Assembly: GCA_039714495.1 (NCBI GenBank)
Contig: JBDLJD010000064.1
Span: forward strand, 1-23,315
Direction of reading: 5' to 3'
Source of the DNA: JAJDNW01 sp039714495
GTDB taxonomy: Bacteria > Desulfobacterota > Desulfobacteria > Desulfobacterales > B30-G6
DNA: 23,315 nt
The notes beneath the pieces were generated by a model. It was not told where the DNA came from. It ran no database searches and saw only the letters and a program-made list of their open reading frames with translations. Both the position numbers and the translations under genes were made by a program. Of this stretch, positions 16,412 to 23,218 are shown piece by piece; the first letter of the stretch is position 1, and each line of letters opens with the position of its first letter.

Positions 16412-17770
16412 ATGAAACCAGTTGTCGCCATCATCGGTCGCCCCAACGTAGGCAAGTCCACCTTTTTCAACCGGGTGACCCGCACCCGAGACGCCCTGGT
16501 GGAAAATTTTCCCGGGGTGACGCGGGACCGAATCTACGGTGATGCAAAGTGGGACGAGGTGGCCTTTACCCTCGTGGATACAGGCGGGTTTACCGAAGCC
16601 GAGGATGCCTTCAACCCGCAGATAAAGTTCCAGGTCGAGCAGGCCATGCAGGATGCCGACGTCATCGTGGTCATGCTGGACGGCAAAGCCGGCATATCTC
16701 CTTTCGACAGCGACATTATCCAGCTGCTCAGGTCTTTGCACAAGCCGGCCCTGTTTGCCGTCAACAAAATAGACGGTGCCGAGCAGGAGGACCGCCTCTA
16801 CGATTTTTACAGTACCGGTGTTGAAGAACTTCATCCTTTGTCTGCGGAGCACGGCTACGGCATTAACGATTTTCTGGACTGCCTGGTGGCGGCCCTCTCG
16901 GAGATCATCGCCGGGCAGGCGCCTGTTGAAGACGAAGAAAGCATCAAGGTTGCCGTGGTGGGCCGACCCAACGTGGGCAAATCGTCCCTGATCAACAAGG
17001 TGCTGGGGGAAAAGCGCCTTTTGGTGAGCGATATTCCGGGTACGACCCGCGATGCTATCGACTCTATGTACAAGGCCGGGGGCTCGCTCTACAGGCTGAT
17101 CGACACGGCTGGCATCCGGCGCAAGGGCAAGGTCCAGAAGAAACTCGAAAAATTTTCGGTTATCAAGGCCCTCAAGAGCCTGGACCGGTGTGACGTGGCC
17201 CTGATTGTCCTGGATGCGCATGCCGGTGTTACCGAGCAGGATGTCAATATCGCCGGGTATGCCTATGAACGTGGCTGCGGCTGTATCTTCCTGTTGAATA
17301 AATGGGACCTGGTGGAAAAGGACAACCGGACGGTCAAGCGATATCAGGAGCAGCTCCGAATGGACTCCAAGTTCCTCCAGTTCGCTCCCGTGCTGACCAT
17401 TTCAGCCCTGACCGGGCAGCGGGTTGCCAAGATATTCAAGATGGTGGATGACGTTTACAGCCAATTCAGCACCCGCATCGGCACCGGCGCGCTCAATAAA
17501 ATTTTCGAGGGAGCCATTCAAAAAAATGAACCGTCCCTGCATAGGGGGCGGCGCTTGAAATTCTACTACGCCACCCAGGTGTCGACCAGACCGCCCACCT
17601 TTGTCTGTTTTGTCAACTATCCGGATGCTGTCCACTTTTCATATAAACGCTATCTAATCAACCAGGTCCGAGCAGAGACCAGTCTGAACAGCACGCCCCT
17701 GCGGCTGATATTCAGACAGCGTAAGGGGCGGCCCAAAGGGGCCAGGGGTCCGAAGGCAGGTAGGGAGTAA
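16412..17770 (+). CDS. der: Ribosome-assembly GTPase Der (EngA)
   Basis: A 452-residue double GTPase needed for 50S ribosomal subunit assembly. Domain 1 has GRPNVGKS (9-16), DTGG (56-59) and NKID (118-121). Domain 2 has GRPNVGKSS (184-192), DTAG (231-234) and NKWD (296-299). The C-terminal KH-like domain (about 350-440) ends in a basic tail. ATG 16412 is chosen because MKPVVAIIGRPNVGKS is the standard Der N-terminus; a TTG at 16403 would add three residues and has no better ribosome-binding site. The last three codons and the TAA stop come from the start of a GTAGGGA heptad array, so the natural end of the gene may have been replaced by repeat DNA. It is transcribed divergently from the oxidoreductase operon. 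Confidence 0.97.
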   Translation: MKPVVAIIGRPNVGKSTFFNRVTRTRDALVENFPGVTRDRIYGDAKWDEVAFTLVDTGGFTEAEDAFNPQIKFQVEQAMQDADVIVVMLDGKAGISPFDSDIIQLLRSLHKPALFAVNKIDGAEQEDRLYDFYSTGVEELHPLSAEHGYGINDFLDCLVAALSEIIAGQAPVEDEESIKVAVVGRPNVGKSSLINKVLGEKRLLVSDIPGTTRDAIDSMYKAGGSLYRLIDTAGIRRKGKVQKKLEKFSVIKALKSLDRCDVALIVLDAHAGVTEQDVNIAGYAYERGCGCIFLLNKWDLVEKDNRTVKRYQEQLRMDSKFLQFAPVLTISALTGQRVAKIFKMVDDVYSQFSTRIGTGALNKIFEGAIQKNEPSLHRGRRLKFYYATQVSTRPPTFVCFVNYPDAVHFSYKRYLINQVRAETSLNSTPLRLIFRQRKGRPKGARGPKAGRE

Positions 17771-17780
17771 GGAGTAGGGA
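17760..17780. repeat. GTAGGGA heptad array at the end of der
   Basis: Three tandem heptads (GTAGGGA, GTAAGGA, GTAGGGA) begin inside the last codons of der and supply its TAA stop (17768-17770). A degenerate GAAAAGG unit follows. The same unit occurs at 20117-20131, 21050-21064 and 23210-23236. Confidence 0.85.
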
Positions 17781-17807
17781 GAAAAGGGCAGACGGAAACC
17801 AAGGTGC

Positions 17808-17886
17808 TCTACAGGGCTGAAGCCCTGGCCTACGTGCCCATTCATCGAATTTACAATGTAGTGCAGGGATTTATCCCTGCTGGGGC
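17808..17886. repeat. CAGGG-type hairpin pair
   Basis: CAGGGCT GA AGCCCTG (17812-17827) and GCAGGGAT TT ATCCCTGC (17863-17880) are near-perfect hairpins with 7- and 8-bp stems, linked by a CTAC...GTAG frame. A related CAGGGATTTACCCCTG occurs near 21134-21150. The pair looks like a REP-type family in the der-rarA spacer. Confidence 0.65.
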
Positions 17887-17913
17887 TGAATGCAATAAGC
17901 TGATAAACCATTC

Positions 17914-17955
17914 GACGTTGGATGTTGGGCGTTGAATGTTCGATGTTCATTTTTG
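17914..17955. repeat. GATGTTG heptad array
   Basis: Six consecutive 7-base units (GACGTTG, GATGTTG, GGCGTTG, AATGTTC and two more) run without a phase slip. The inverted version (AACATCG, AACATCC, AACATCG, AATTTTG) occurs at 20320-20347, so both orientations exist in the window. Confidence 0.8.
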
Positions 17956-18004
17956 GATCAAGAGGTGGAATACAGTCACTTTGGCCGATAACCATTAACT
18001 CTTT

Positions 18005-18073
18005 ATTATTAATATATTACATTATATTACTTAATGTTATTTATTAATAATCAATTGCTAATTTTTAATTGAT
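18005..18073. other. AT-rich structured segment upstream of rarA
   Basis: About 70 bp of almost pure A+T holds two inverted repeats: ATTATTAATA/TATTAATAAT (18005-18014/18042-18051) and ATCAATT/AATTGAT (18050-18056/18067-18073). It stands out against the ~55-60% GC genes. It could contain the rarA promoter or be a protein-binding, bendable segment. No consensus promoter can be singled out. Confidence 0.45.
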
Positions 18074-18106
18074 AATGAGGCGTTTGGGATGACGGAGGGC
18101 GCATAG

Positions 18107-18229
18107 CCTGCACCCTGCAACCCGAATCCCAGAGGTCGGAGAACGGAATGCCAGAGGTCTGAGATCGTTAACCCGCAACCCGTAACATGTAGCACAAAAA
18201 ACCAAACACCAAACACAGCACGCCAATCC
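18107..18229. repeat. Degenerate heptad array reaching the rarA start codon
   Basis: Units CCTGCAC, CCTGCAA, CCCGAAT, CCCAGAG, GTCGGAG run in 7-base register. They are followed by a CCAGAGG-type stretch, AACCCGC/AACCCGT, and ACCAAAC, ACCAAAC, ACAGCAC just before ATG 18230. The array mixes the AACCCG and CAGAGG families seen elsewhere. It leaves no recognisable Shine-Dalgarno sequence for rarA. Confidence 0.65.
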
Positions 18230-19663
18230 ATGAACGATCTCTTCGAATACAGCGCCCGCCAGGCCTCACGAATGAACCGGCCCCTGGCCGAGCGCATACG
18301 CCCCACACGTCTTGAGGATTACAAGGGGCAACGCGGCGCCGTGGGGGAGGGACGGCTGGTCCGCCAGGCCCTCGAGCAGGACAAGATTTTTTCGATGATT
18401 CTGTGGGGTCCCCCGGGATGTGGCAAAACAACGCTTGCCAGGCTGATGGCCTCTGAGACCAGCGCCCACTTTATTCACTTTTCGGCGGTCCTGTCCGGGG
18501 TAAAGGAAATCCGATCAGTCATAAAGATAGCCGAGGAAAGGCGGAACCTCTACCACCAGCATACGGTTCTGTTCGTGGACGAAATTCACCGTTTCAACAA
18601 GGCCCAGCAGGACGCGTTTCTCCATCATGTGGAAAGCGGGCTGATTACCCTCATCGGCGCCACCACCGAGAACCCGTCCTTCGAGGTTATCCCCCCGCTC
18701 ATCTCACGCTGCCGGGTCATAGTGCTGGAAGCCCTCGGGGAAAATGAAATCAGGCATATCCTGAAAAGGGCCCTTGTGGACAAGGATGCGGGTCTTGGCC
18801 GGGCAGGCCTGGGCATAACGGACGAAGCCCTGGACTACCTGGCATCCATATCCGAAGGGGATGCCCGGATGGCCTTGAACAGTCTCGAACTGGCAGCCGG
18901 GCTGGCTGAAGGGGACGGGACCGCGGGCGAAGAGGCAGCCGCCGGGACAACCATAACCCTTTCCAGTATAGAGAGGGCGCTGCAGAAAAAGGCCCTGGTT
19001 TATGACAAAGCCGGAGAGGAGCACTACAATCTCATCTCCGCTTTTCACAAAAGCATGCGCGGCAGCGATCCGGATGGCGCGCTCTACTGGCTGGGCAGAA
19101 TGCTTGCCGCCGGGGAGGAGCCGCTCTATGTGGCACGGCGCATGGTGCGCTTTGCCGCAGAAGACATAGGCATGGCAGACCCGCACGCCCTTAACATAGC
19201 CTTGAATGGCATGGAGGCCTATCGCTTTCTTGGGTCGCCCGAGGGTGAGCTGGCCCTGGCCCAAAGCGCTGTTTATCTTGCCACGGCACCCAAAAGCAAC
19301 AGCATCTACAAGGCCCATGGCAGGGTTTCCAAAACCATCGAACGCACGGGCAGCCTGGCAACACCGCTGCATATCCGCAACGCCCCCACCAAACTGATGG
19401 ACGATGTGGGGTATGGCAAGGGCTACCGCTATGCCCATGATTACAAAGATGCATTTGTGGCCCAGGAATACCTTCCGGAAAAGATCCAAGGCCACCGGTT
19501 TTATGATCCCTCCGACCGCGGATTCGAGCAGGCCATCCGAAAACGCTTGGCATATTGGCGGAACTTGAAGGAGGAGCGGGGTAAAGCAAAAGCCCCCGAC
19601 AAACCCCATGGTTACGGGAATGGTTACGGGAAAGGAAAAAATGATGAAAACAACCGCCATTGA
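18230..19663 (+). CDS. rarA: Replication-associated recombination protein A (AAA+ ATPase)
   Basis: A 477-residue clamp-loader-like ATPase (RarA/MgsA) that acts at stalled replication forks. The N-terminus MNDLFEYS...PLAERIRPTRLEDYKGQ is family-typical and fixes the start. Walker A is GPPGCGKTT (60-68), Walker B LFVDEIHRF (114-122), sensor 1 GATTENPSFE (143-152), with the arginine region ISRCRVIVLEAL. The C-terminal MgsA tetramerisation domain includes FHKSMRGSDPDGALYWLGRM and ends around YDPSDRGFEQAIRKRLAYWR. Beyond this a ~35-residue tail (KAKAPDKPHGYGNGYGKGKN) is extra compared with ~420-450-residue homologues. It is encoded partly by the tandem GGTTACGGGAAN repeats at ~19609-19634, which resemble the spacer heptads. 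Its last 23 bases overlap the next gene. Confidence 0.96.
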   Translation: MNDLFEYSARQASRMNRPLAERIRPTRLEDYKGQRGAVGEGRLVRQALEQDKIFSMILWGPPGCGKTTLARLMASETSAHFIHFSAVLSGVKEIRSVIKIAEERRNLYHQHTVLFVDEIHRFNKAQQDAFLHHVESGLITLIGATTENPSFEVIPPLISRCRVIVLEALGENEIRHILKRALVDKDAGLGRAGLGITDEALDYLASISEGDARMALNSLELAAGLAEGDGTAGEEAAAGTTITLSSIERALQKKALVYDKAGEEHYNLISAFHKSMRGSDPDGALYWLGRMLAAGEEPLYVARRMVRFAAEDIGMADPHALNIALNGMEAYRFLGSPEGELALAQSAVYLATAPKSNSIYKAHGRVSKTIERTGSLATPLHIRNAPTKLMDDVGYGKGYRYAHDYKDAFVAQEYLPEKIQGHRFYDPSDRGFEQAIRKRLAYWRNLKEERGKAKAPDKPHGYGNGYGKGKNDENNRH

Positions 19664-20111
19664 GAAAGCGCTGAAGGAGAGCCGGTTTTTCAAGGATTTT
19701 GAGGAAACCACCATCGCCAGGATAGCGGGCATAGGCCAGTTGGTCAAACTGGAGGCCGGAGAAAATGTATTTCAACAGGGTGATTTCGGACGGCACATCC
19801 ACATCATCGTCGAGGGGCACGTGTCTCTGGAACGGAAGACCGACCTCGGCAAGAGAACCGGCAGCGTGGTGATCGACATGCTGGGCAAAGGACGCTTTCT
19901 GGGGTGCTGGTCCACCCTGTTGGGGGAGCCCCATATCCTGATGTCATCCGCCTATTGCCAAAAACCTACGGAGATTGTATCCATTGAGGGCGCAGAGTTG
20001 AGGGAGATGATGCTCAATACTCCGGCGCTGGGCATGCAGGTGATGGAAAGGCTCTGTTTTTTACTGCGCGACAGGATACAGGCGGCATATGGGGCAATGG
20101 AGAAGATCTGA
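19641..20111 (+). CDS. Cyclic-nucleotide-binding-fold protein without DNA-binding domain
   Basis: A 156-residue protein consisting of one Crp/cNMP-type beta-roll (LVKLEAGENVFQQGDFGRHI...IVEGHVSLERK) flanked by helices, with no helix-turn-helix. The phosphate-binding cassette of true cAMP/cGMP binders (Gly-Glu-x-Ala/Ser...Arg-Ala/Thr-Ala) is not evident: the corresponding stretch is GRFLGCWSTLLGEPHILMSS. It may therefore bind no nucleotide, or another ligand. The start is ATGATG at 19641 because AAAGGA lies five bases upstream; an in-frame ATG at 19608 lies deeper inside rarA and lacks such a site. It overlaps rarA by 23 bp, implying coupled translation. Such stand-alone domains are common in Desulfobacterota, often with unknown roles. 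Confidence 0.8.
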   Translation: MMKTTAIEKALKESRFFKDFEETTIARIAGIGQLVKLEAGENVFQQGDFGRHIHIIVEGHVSLERKTDLGKRTGSVVIDMLGKGRFLGCWSTLLGEPHILMSSAYCQKPTEIVSIEGAELREMMLNTPALGMQVMERLCFLLRDRIQAAYGAMEKI

Positions 20112-20180
20112 AGAGAGTAGGGAGTAGGGAGAATTCCAGAGGTCAGAACCTCAGAGGACAGAGCCCCAGAAGACAGAAGA
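20112..20180. repeat. Composite heptad array: GTAGGGA then CAGAGG; 65-bp direct repeat, copy 1
   Basis: Directly after the stop codon of the cyclic-nucleotide-fold gene, GTAGGGA units pass into CAGAGGT/CAGAACC-type units. Bases 20116-20180 are identical over 65 bp to 23221-23285. Confidence 0.9.
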
Positions 20181-20233
20181 CGGACGAAAGCGGTAGTCTG
20201 TCGTCTGTAGTTGGTGGTTGGTGAAAAAAATGA

Positions 20234-20313
20234 ATCACGAAAACACGAAATCTAAAAAGCACGAAATGATTAGAGCAAATTTTCGTGGTTTCGTCCTTTC
20301 GTGATTTCGTGAT
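20234..20313. repeat. Palindromic octad element, copy C (CACGAAAN units)
   Basis: Left-arm units CACGAAAA, CACGAAAT, CTAAAAAG, CACGAAAT and a right arm of inverted units ending TTTCGTGATTTCGTGAT span 80 bp, the same plan as copies A and B. It sits 54 bp after the 65-bp composite array and just before the AACATCG heptads. Confidence 0.85.
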
Positions 20314-20319
20314 GAAATA

Positions 20320-20430
20320 AACATCGAACATCCAACATCGAATTTTGAACTTTTTGCTGACCGCCAGAGGCTTCCATATGCTGTGTTACTAAGGGGTCGA
20401 AGTAAAGAAAAACTACGTCTTCCCCCTTAG
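20320..20430. repeat. AACATCG heptads and an adjoining inverted repeat
   Basis: Four heptads in register (20320-20347) are the reverse complement of the family at 17914-17955. Downstream, CTAAGGGG (20389-20396) and CCCCTTAG (20423-20430) form an 8-bp inverted repeat around a 26-base centre. Bases 20431-20460 show nothing further. Confidence 0.6.
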
Positions 20431-20474
20431 ATGCCTTGCCTTTGTGGTTTGAGATATAGATAACAGGAAGTTGC

Positions 20475-21011
20475 ATGGTAGAACAAAACGACGATCTCGA
20501 AGAAAAGCAGATCCTTAAGGAGATTGAAAGCCGTTTGGCCGGGTTCGGCCGGGAGCGGAGCAAGCTCATTCCCATCCTGCAGATGATCCAGGGCCAATAC
20601 CAGTACCTGCCCAAAGCGTCCCTTGAGCTGGTGGGCCGCCATCTTGATATCCCGTCGGCTGAGGTTTTCGGGGTGGCCACATTTTACAACCAGTTCCGGT
20701 TCAATCCCCCGGGCCGGCACCCCGTCAAAGTGTGCCTGGGAACGGCCTGCCATGTGAGGGGAGGGGACATTATCCTCGAAAATTTTGAAAGAAAGCTGGA
20801 GATCAAGGACGGCGAAACAACGGCTGACCTGGAATTCAGCATTGAAAAAGTGGCGTGTGTCGGCTGCTGTGCTCTGGCGCCGGTAGCCCTGGTGGGTGAG
20901 ACGGTCCACGGCGGTATGGCGCCAAGCAAGGTCGAAGGCCTTATCCTGCGCATTGAAGTGGAAAACGAGATGCGCCAGAGGGCTGCTGAAAAGGAGAAAA
21001 GCGCCCAATAG
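20475..21011 (+). CDS. NuoE/HydC/HndA-like [2Fe-2S] subunit
   Basis: A 178-residue thioredoxin-like [2Fe-2S] protein. Helical N-terminus (ILQMIQGQYQYLPKASLELV) and the motif VFGVATFYNQF are typical of NuoE and HydC. Cysteines C87 and C92 (C-x4-C) and C128 and C132 (C-x3-C, in CVGCCALAP) are the four cluster ligands. In complex I and in NAD-linked hydrogenases or formate dehydrogenases it passes electrons next to the flavin subunit. AGGAAG four bases before ATG 20475 fixes the start. It precedes a NuoF/HydB-like gene on the same strand, separated by a ~260-bp repeat-filled spacer. No other complex I gene is present, so a soluble hydrogenase or formate dehydrogenase module is more likely than complex I; I give no symbol. 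Confidence 0.92.
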   Translation: MVEQNDDLEEKQILKEIESRLAGFGRERSKLIPILQMIQGQYQYLPKASLELVGRHLDIPSAEVFGVATFYNQFRFNPPGRHPVKVCLGTACHVRGGDIILENFERKLEIKDGETTADLEFSIEKVACVGCCALAPVALVGETVHGGMAPSKVEGLILRIEVENEMRQRAAEKEKSAQ

Positions 21012-21064
21012 GCCGGAACTACAGAGGCCAGAGCCACAGAGATCCAGTAGGCAGTAAGGAGTAG
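21012..21064. repeat. Heptad array after the NuoE-like gene
   Basis: From the TAG stop (21009-21011) the sequence falls into 7-base units: TAGGCCG, GAACTAC, AGAGGCC, AGAGCCA, then CAGTAGG and AGTAAGG-type units. It combines the CAGAGG and GTAGGGA families in the opposite order to 20116-20180. Confidence 0.7.
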
Positions 21065-21076
21065 GGCCAAAAGCGC

Positions 21077-21204
21077 GTAGGGGCAGGCCTCGTGTCTGCC
21101 CGCCGGAAAACGGAACGCGACAAACAGCGTAGTCCAGGGATTTACCCCTGCCGAAGCTGAATACCGTTGGGCAGAAGTCGTCTCCTCCCCCTTGACGGGG
21201 GAGG
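21077..21204. repeat. Three hairpin repeats upstream of the NuoF-like gene
   Basis: GGGCAG...CTGCCC (21081-21086/21096-21101), CAGGGATTTACCCCTG (about 21134-21150) and the strong CCTCCCCC TTGAC GGGGGAGG (21184-21204) stand in a row. The second is related to the hairpins at 17812-17880. The third is GC-rich enough to hinder transcription or to act as an mRNA barrier. A reading frame open from 21167 passes through it but is unlikely to be translated. Confidence 0.65.
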
Positions 21205-21274
21205 CTGGGTGGGGGTGAAAAAACTGGAGCCAGGGCTACAGACGTATTATAAAAAAATCATGCAGGATTCAGGT

Positions 21275-23218
21275 ATGAGTGCAGAGACCCCCTCGGCAGC
21301 GTTGCAGAAAATATTTGACGCCGCGGCAGAACGCCGGGCGGCCGCGGAAAAGCCGGATGTTCCCATTGTGCACATCGGTATGGCCACCTGCGGGATTGCC
21401 TCCGGCGCCCTGGAAACAAAAAAGGCGTTTGAAGAAGCCCTGGAGCAGCAGGGTGTGGAGGCTGTGGTGCACCCGGTGGGCTGTTTCGGGCACTGCTATG
21501 CAGAGCCGGTGGTGGTCATCGAACATCCAGCGTCCGGCTTCCCCCCGATTCTATATCCCAAAGTCAGTCCCGGTAAAGCCAAGATGCTCACCAAGCTCTA
21601 TCTTGGGGAGGGGGACCCCCGCTTCGAGCACATTCTGGGCGCTACCGTGGAAAACGAGATGATTCCGTGGGTGATGGAATTTGCCCGGTTCAGTATGGAA
21701 AAGCGCATCGTGACCCGGTTGTGCGGACGTATCGACCCGGAGCGCATCGATGAGTATATCCTGGAGGGCGGATACGCCGGCCTGTCGCAAGCACTCGAGA
21801 TGTCACCCGGCGATGTAGTGGAGAAGATAAAATCCTCAGGCCTGCGTGGAAGGGGCGGGGCCGGGTTTCCCACCGGCCGGAAATGGGAACTGGCAGCCCA
21901 TGCCGAATCAAGCGGTAAAGAAAAATTCGTGATCTGCAATGCCGATGAGGGCGACCCGGGCGCGTACATGGACCGCACGCTTCTGGAAAGCAATCCGCAC
22001 CAGGTCATCGAGGGGATGGCCATTTGTGCCCGGGCGGTGGGCGCATCGATTGGCATCGTGTATGTCCGGGCGGAATACCCCCTGGCGGTGGATATCGTGA
22101 CGCGCGCCATCGAACAGGCCCGGGCGGCGGGTCTTTTGGGCAGAGATGTCCTGGGGTCGGGGTTCAGTTTCGACATCGAGGTTTTTCAGGGGTCCGGCGC
22201 CTTTGTGTGCGGTGAGGAAACCGCCCTGATCAAATCCATTGAAGGTACCCGCGGCATGCCGGTCAACCGCCCCCCCTATCCGGTGGAAAGCGGCCTGTAC
22301 GGGGCCCCCACGGTTATCAACAACGTCAAGACTTTATCGACCATCGTCCCCATAATGGAAAATGGTGCGGAGTGGTTTAAAGGTATCGGCACCCCGGGCA
22401 GCCCCGGAACAACTGTTTTTTCGGTGGTCGGCGAGGTGGTCCATCCCGGGCTTGTGGAGATTCCCCTGGGGGTGACGCTGCGCACCCTTATCTTCGATAT
22501 CTGCGGCGGCATTCCCAACCAGAAAAAATTCAAAGCGGTTCAGATCGGGGGGCCTTCGGGCGGGTGTCTTCCGGAATCGTTCCTGGACACGCCCATCGAC
22601 TATGATTCCCTGAACCATGCCGGCGCCATGATGGGCTCGGGCGGTATTGTGGTCCTGGACGAAGAGTCGTGCGTGGTCGATGTGTCGAGATATTTCCTTG
22701 ATTTCACACAGAACGAATCGTGCGGCAAGTGCACCTTCTGCAGAATAGGCACCCGCCACCTGCTGGACATTTTAACAAGGATAACAAAAGGGGAGGGCAC
22801 TCCGGAGGACCTGGGGCAGCTGAAGGATCTCAGCCATTCCGTCCGGGAGGGGTCGCTCTGCGGACTGGGCAGAACCGCTCCGAATCCCGTGATGACTTCG
22901 CTGGACTATTTTGCAGATGAGTATGCAGCCCACGTGGAGGAGAAAAGGTGCCCCGGAACCACCTGCCGGGAACTGACCGCTTTTTACATCGACCTTTCGA
23001 CATGCGCCCGGGGATGCGACGTGTGTGTAGGGTGCTGCCCCGTGGATGCGATTTTCACCACGCGCGCCCGCAAAAAAGGCATTGATCAGCAGTTGTGCGT
23101 GAAGTGCGGCGAGTGCAAGGTGGCCTGCCCGCCTGAATATGATGCAGTCCGCCGGGTGTCGCCGGTCGAAGGTGTGCCGGTTGTGGAGAAGGCGGATGCT
23201 AAGGAAAGTAAGGAGTAG
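21275..23218 (+). CDS. NuoF/HydB/HndC-like NAD(H)-flavin iron-sulfur subunit
   Basis: A 647-residue electron-transfer protein. The N-terminal thioredoxin-like domain (about 30-120) has C39, C70 and C74 for a [2Fe-2S] site. The NuoF core (about 180-540) has the FMN/NADH site GRGGAGFPTG (192-201), CNADEGDPGAYMDR (221-234), the SLBB region, and a [4Fe-4S] site C483, C486, C489, C529. The C-terminal ferredoxin domain has C577, C581, C584, C588 and C608, C611, C614, C618. This layout is that of HydB/HndC in NAD-linked, often electron-bifurcating hydrogenases and formate dehydrogenases. The first ferredoxin motif is C-x3-C-x2-C-x3-C-P, one residue longer than usual. ATG 21275 is chosen for AGGA seven bases upstream; the frame is open from 21167 but that part runs through repeats. 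The last codons and TAG stop come from GTAAGGA/GTAGGCA heptads. Confidence 0.92.
   Translation: MSAETPSAALQKIFDAAAERRAAAEKPDVPIVHIGMATCGIASGALETKKAFEEALEQQGVEAVVHPVGCFGHCYAEPVVVIEHPASGFPPILYPKVSPGKAKMLTKLYLGEGDPRFEHILGATVENEMIPWVMEFARFSMEKRIVTRLCGRIDPERIDEYILEGGYAGLSQALEMSPGDVVEKIKSSGLRGRGGAGFPTGRKWELAAHAESSGKEKFVICNADEGDPGAYMDRTLLESNPHQVIEGMAICARAVGASIGIVYVRAEYPLAVDIVTRAIEQARAAGLLGRDVLGSGFSFDIEVFQGSGAFVCGEETALIKSIEGTRGMPVNRPPYPVESGLYGAPTVINNVKTLSTIVPIMENGAEWFKGIGTPGSPGTTVFSVVGEVVHPGLVEIPLGVTLRTLIFDICGGIPNQKKFKAVQIGGPSGGCLPESFLDTPIDYDSLNHAGAMMGSGGIVVLDEESCVVDVSRYFLDFTQNESCGKCTFCRIGTRHLLDILTRITKGEGTPEDLGQLKDLSHSVREGSLCGLGRTAPNPVMTSLDYFADEYAAHVEEKRCPGTTCRELTAFYIDLSTCARGCDVCVGCCPVDAIFTTRARKKGIDQQLCVKCGECKVACPPEYDAVRRVSPVEGVPVVEKADAKESKE

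Noticed and set aside
16385..17221. 278-codon open frame on the minus strand
   Set aside because: Shadow of der, which carries all G motifs on the plus strand.
18704..19747. 347-codon open frame on the minus strand
   Set aside because: Antisense shadow of rarA and the start of the next gene; no motif and no ribosome-binding site.
20112..20347. Possible CRISPR array
   Set aside because: Units are 7-8 bp, abut directly and vary; there are no unique ~30-bp spacers and no cas genes.
20330..20470. Coding-like stretch on the minus strand (peptide containing GEDVVFLYFDPLVTQHMEASG)
   Set aside because: Its only start lies antisense inside the NuoE-like gene and its end runs through heptads and the octad palindrome, so no real gene is supported; the peptide was not recognised.
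21167..21274. Upstream extension of the NuoF-like protein (36 residues)
   Set aside because: It would translate the CCTCCCCC...GGGGGAGG hairpin, has no Shine-Dalgarno site, and the residues do not resemble HydB N-termini; ATG 21275 has AGGA upstream.
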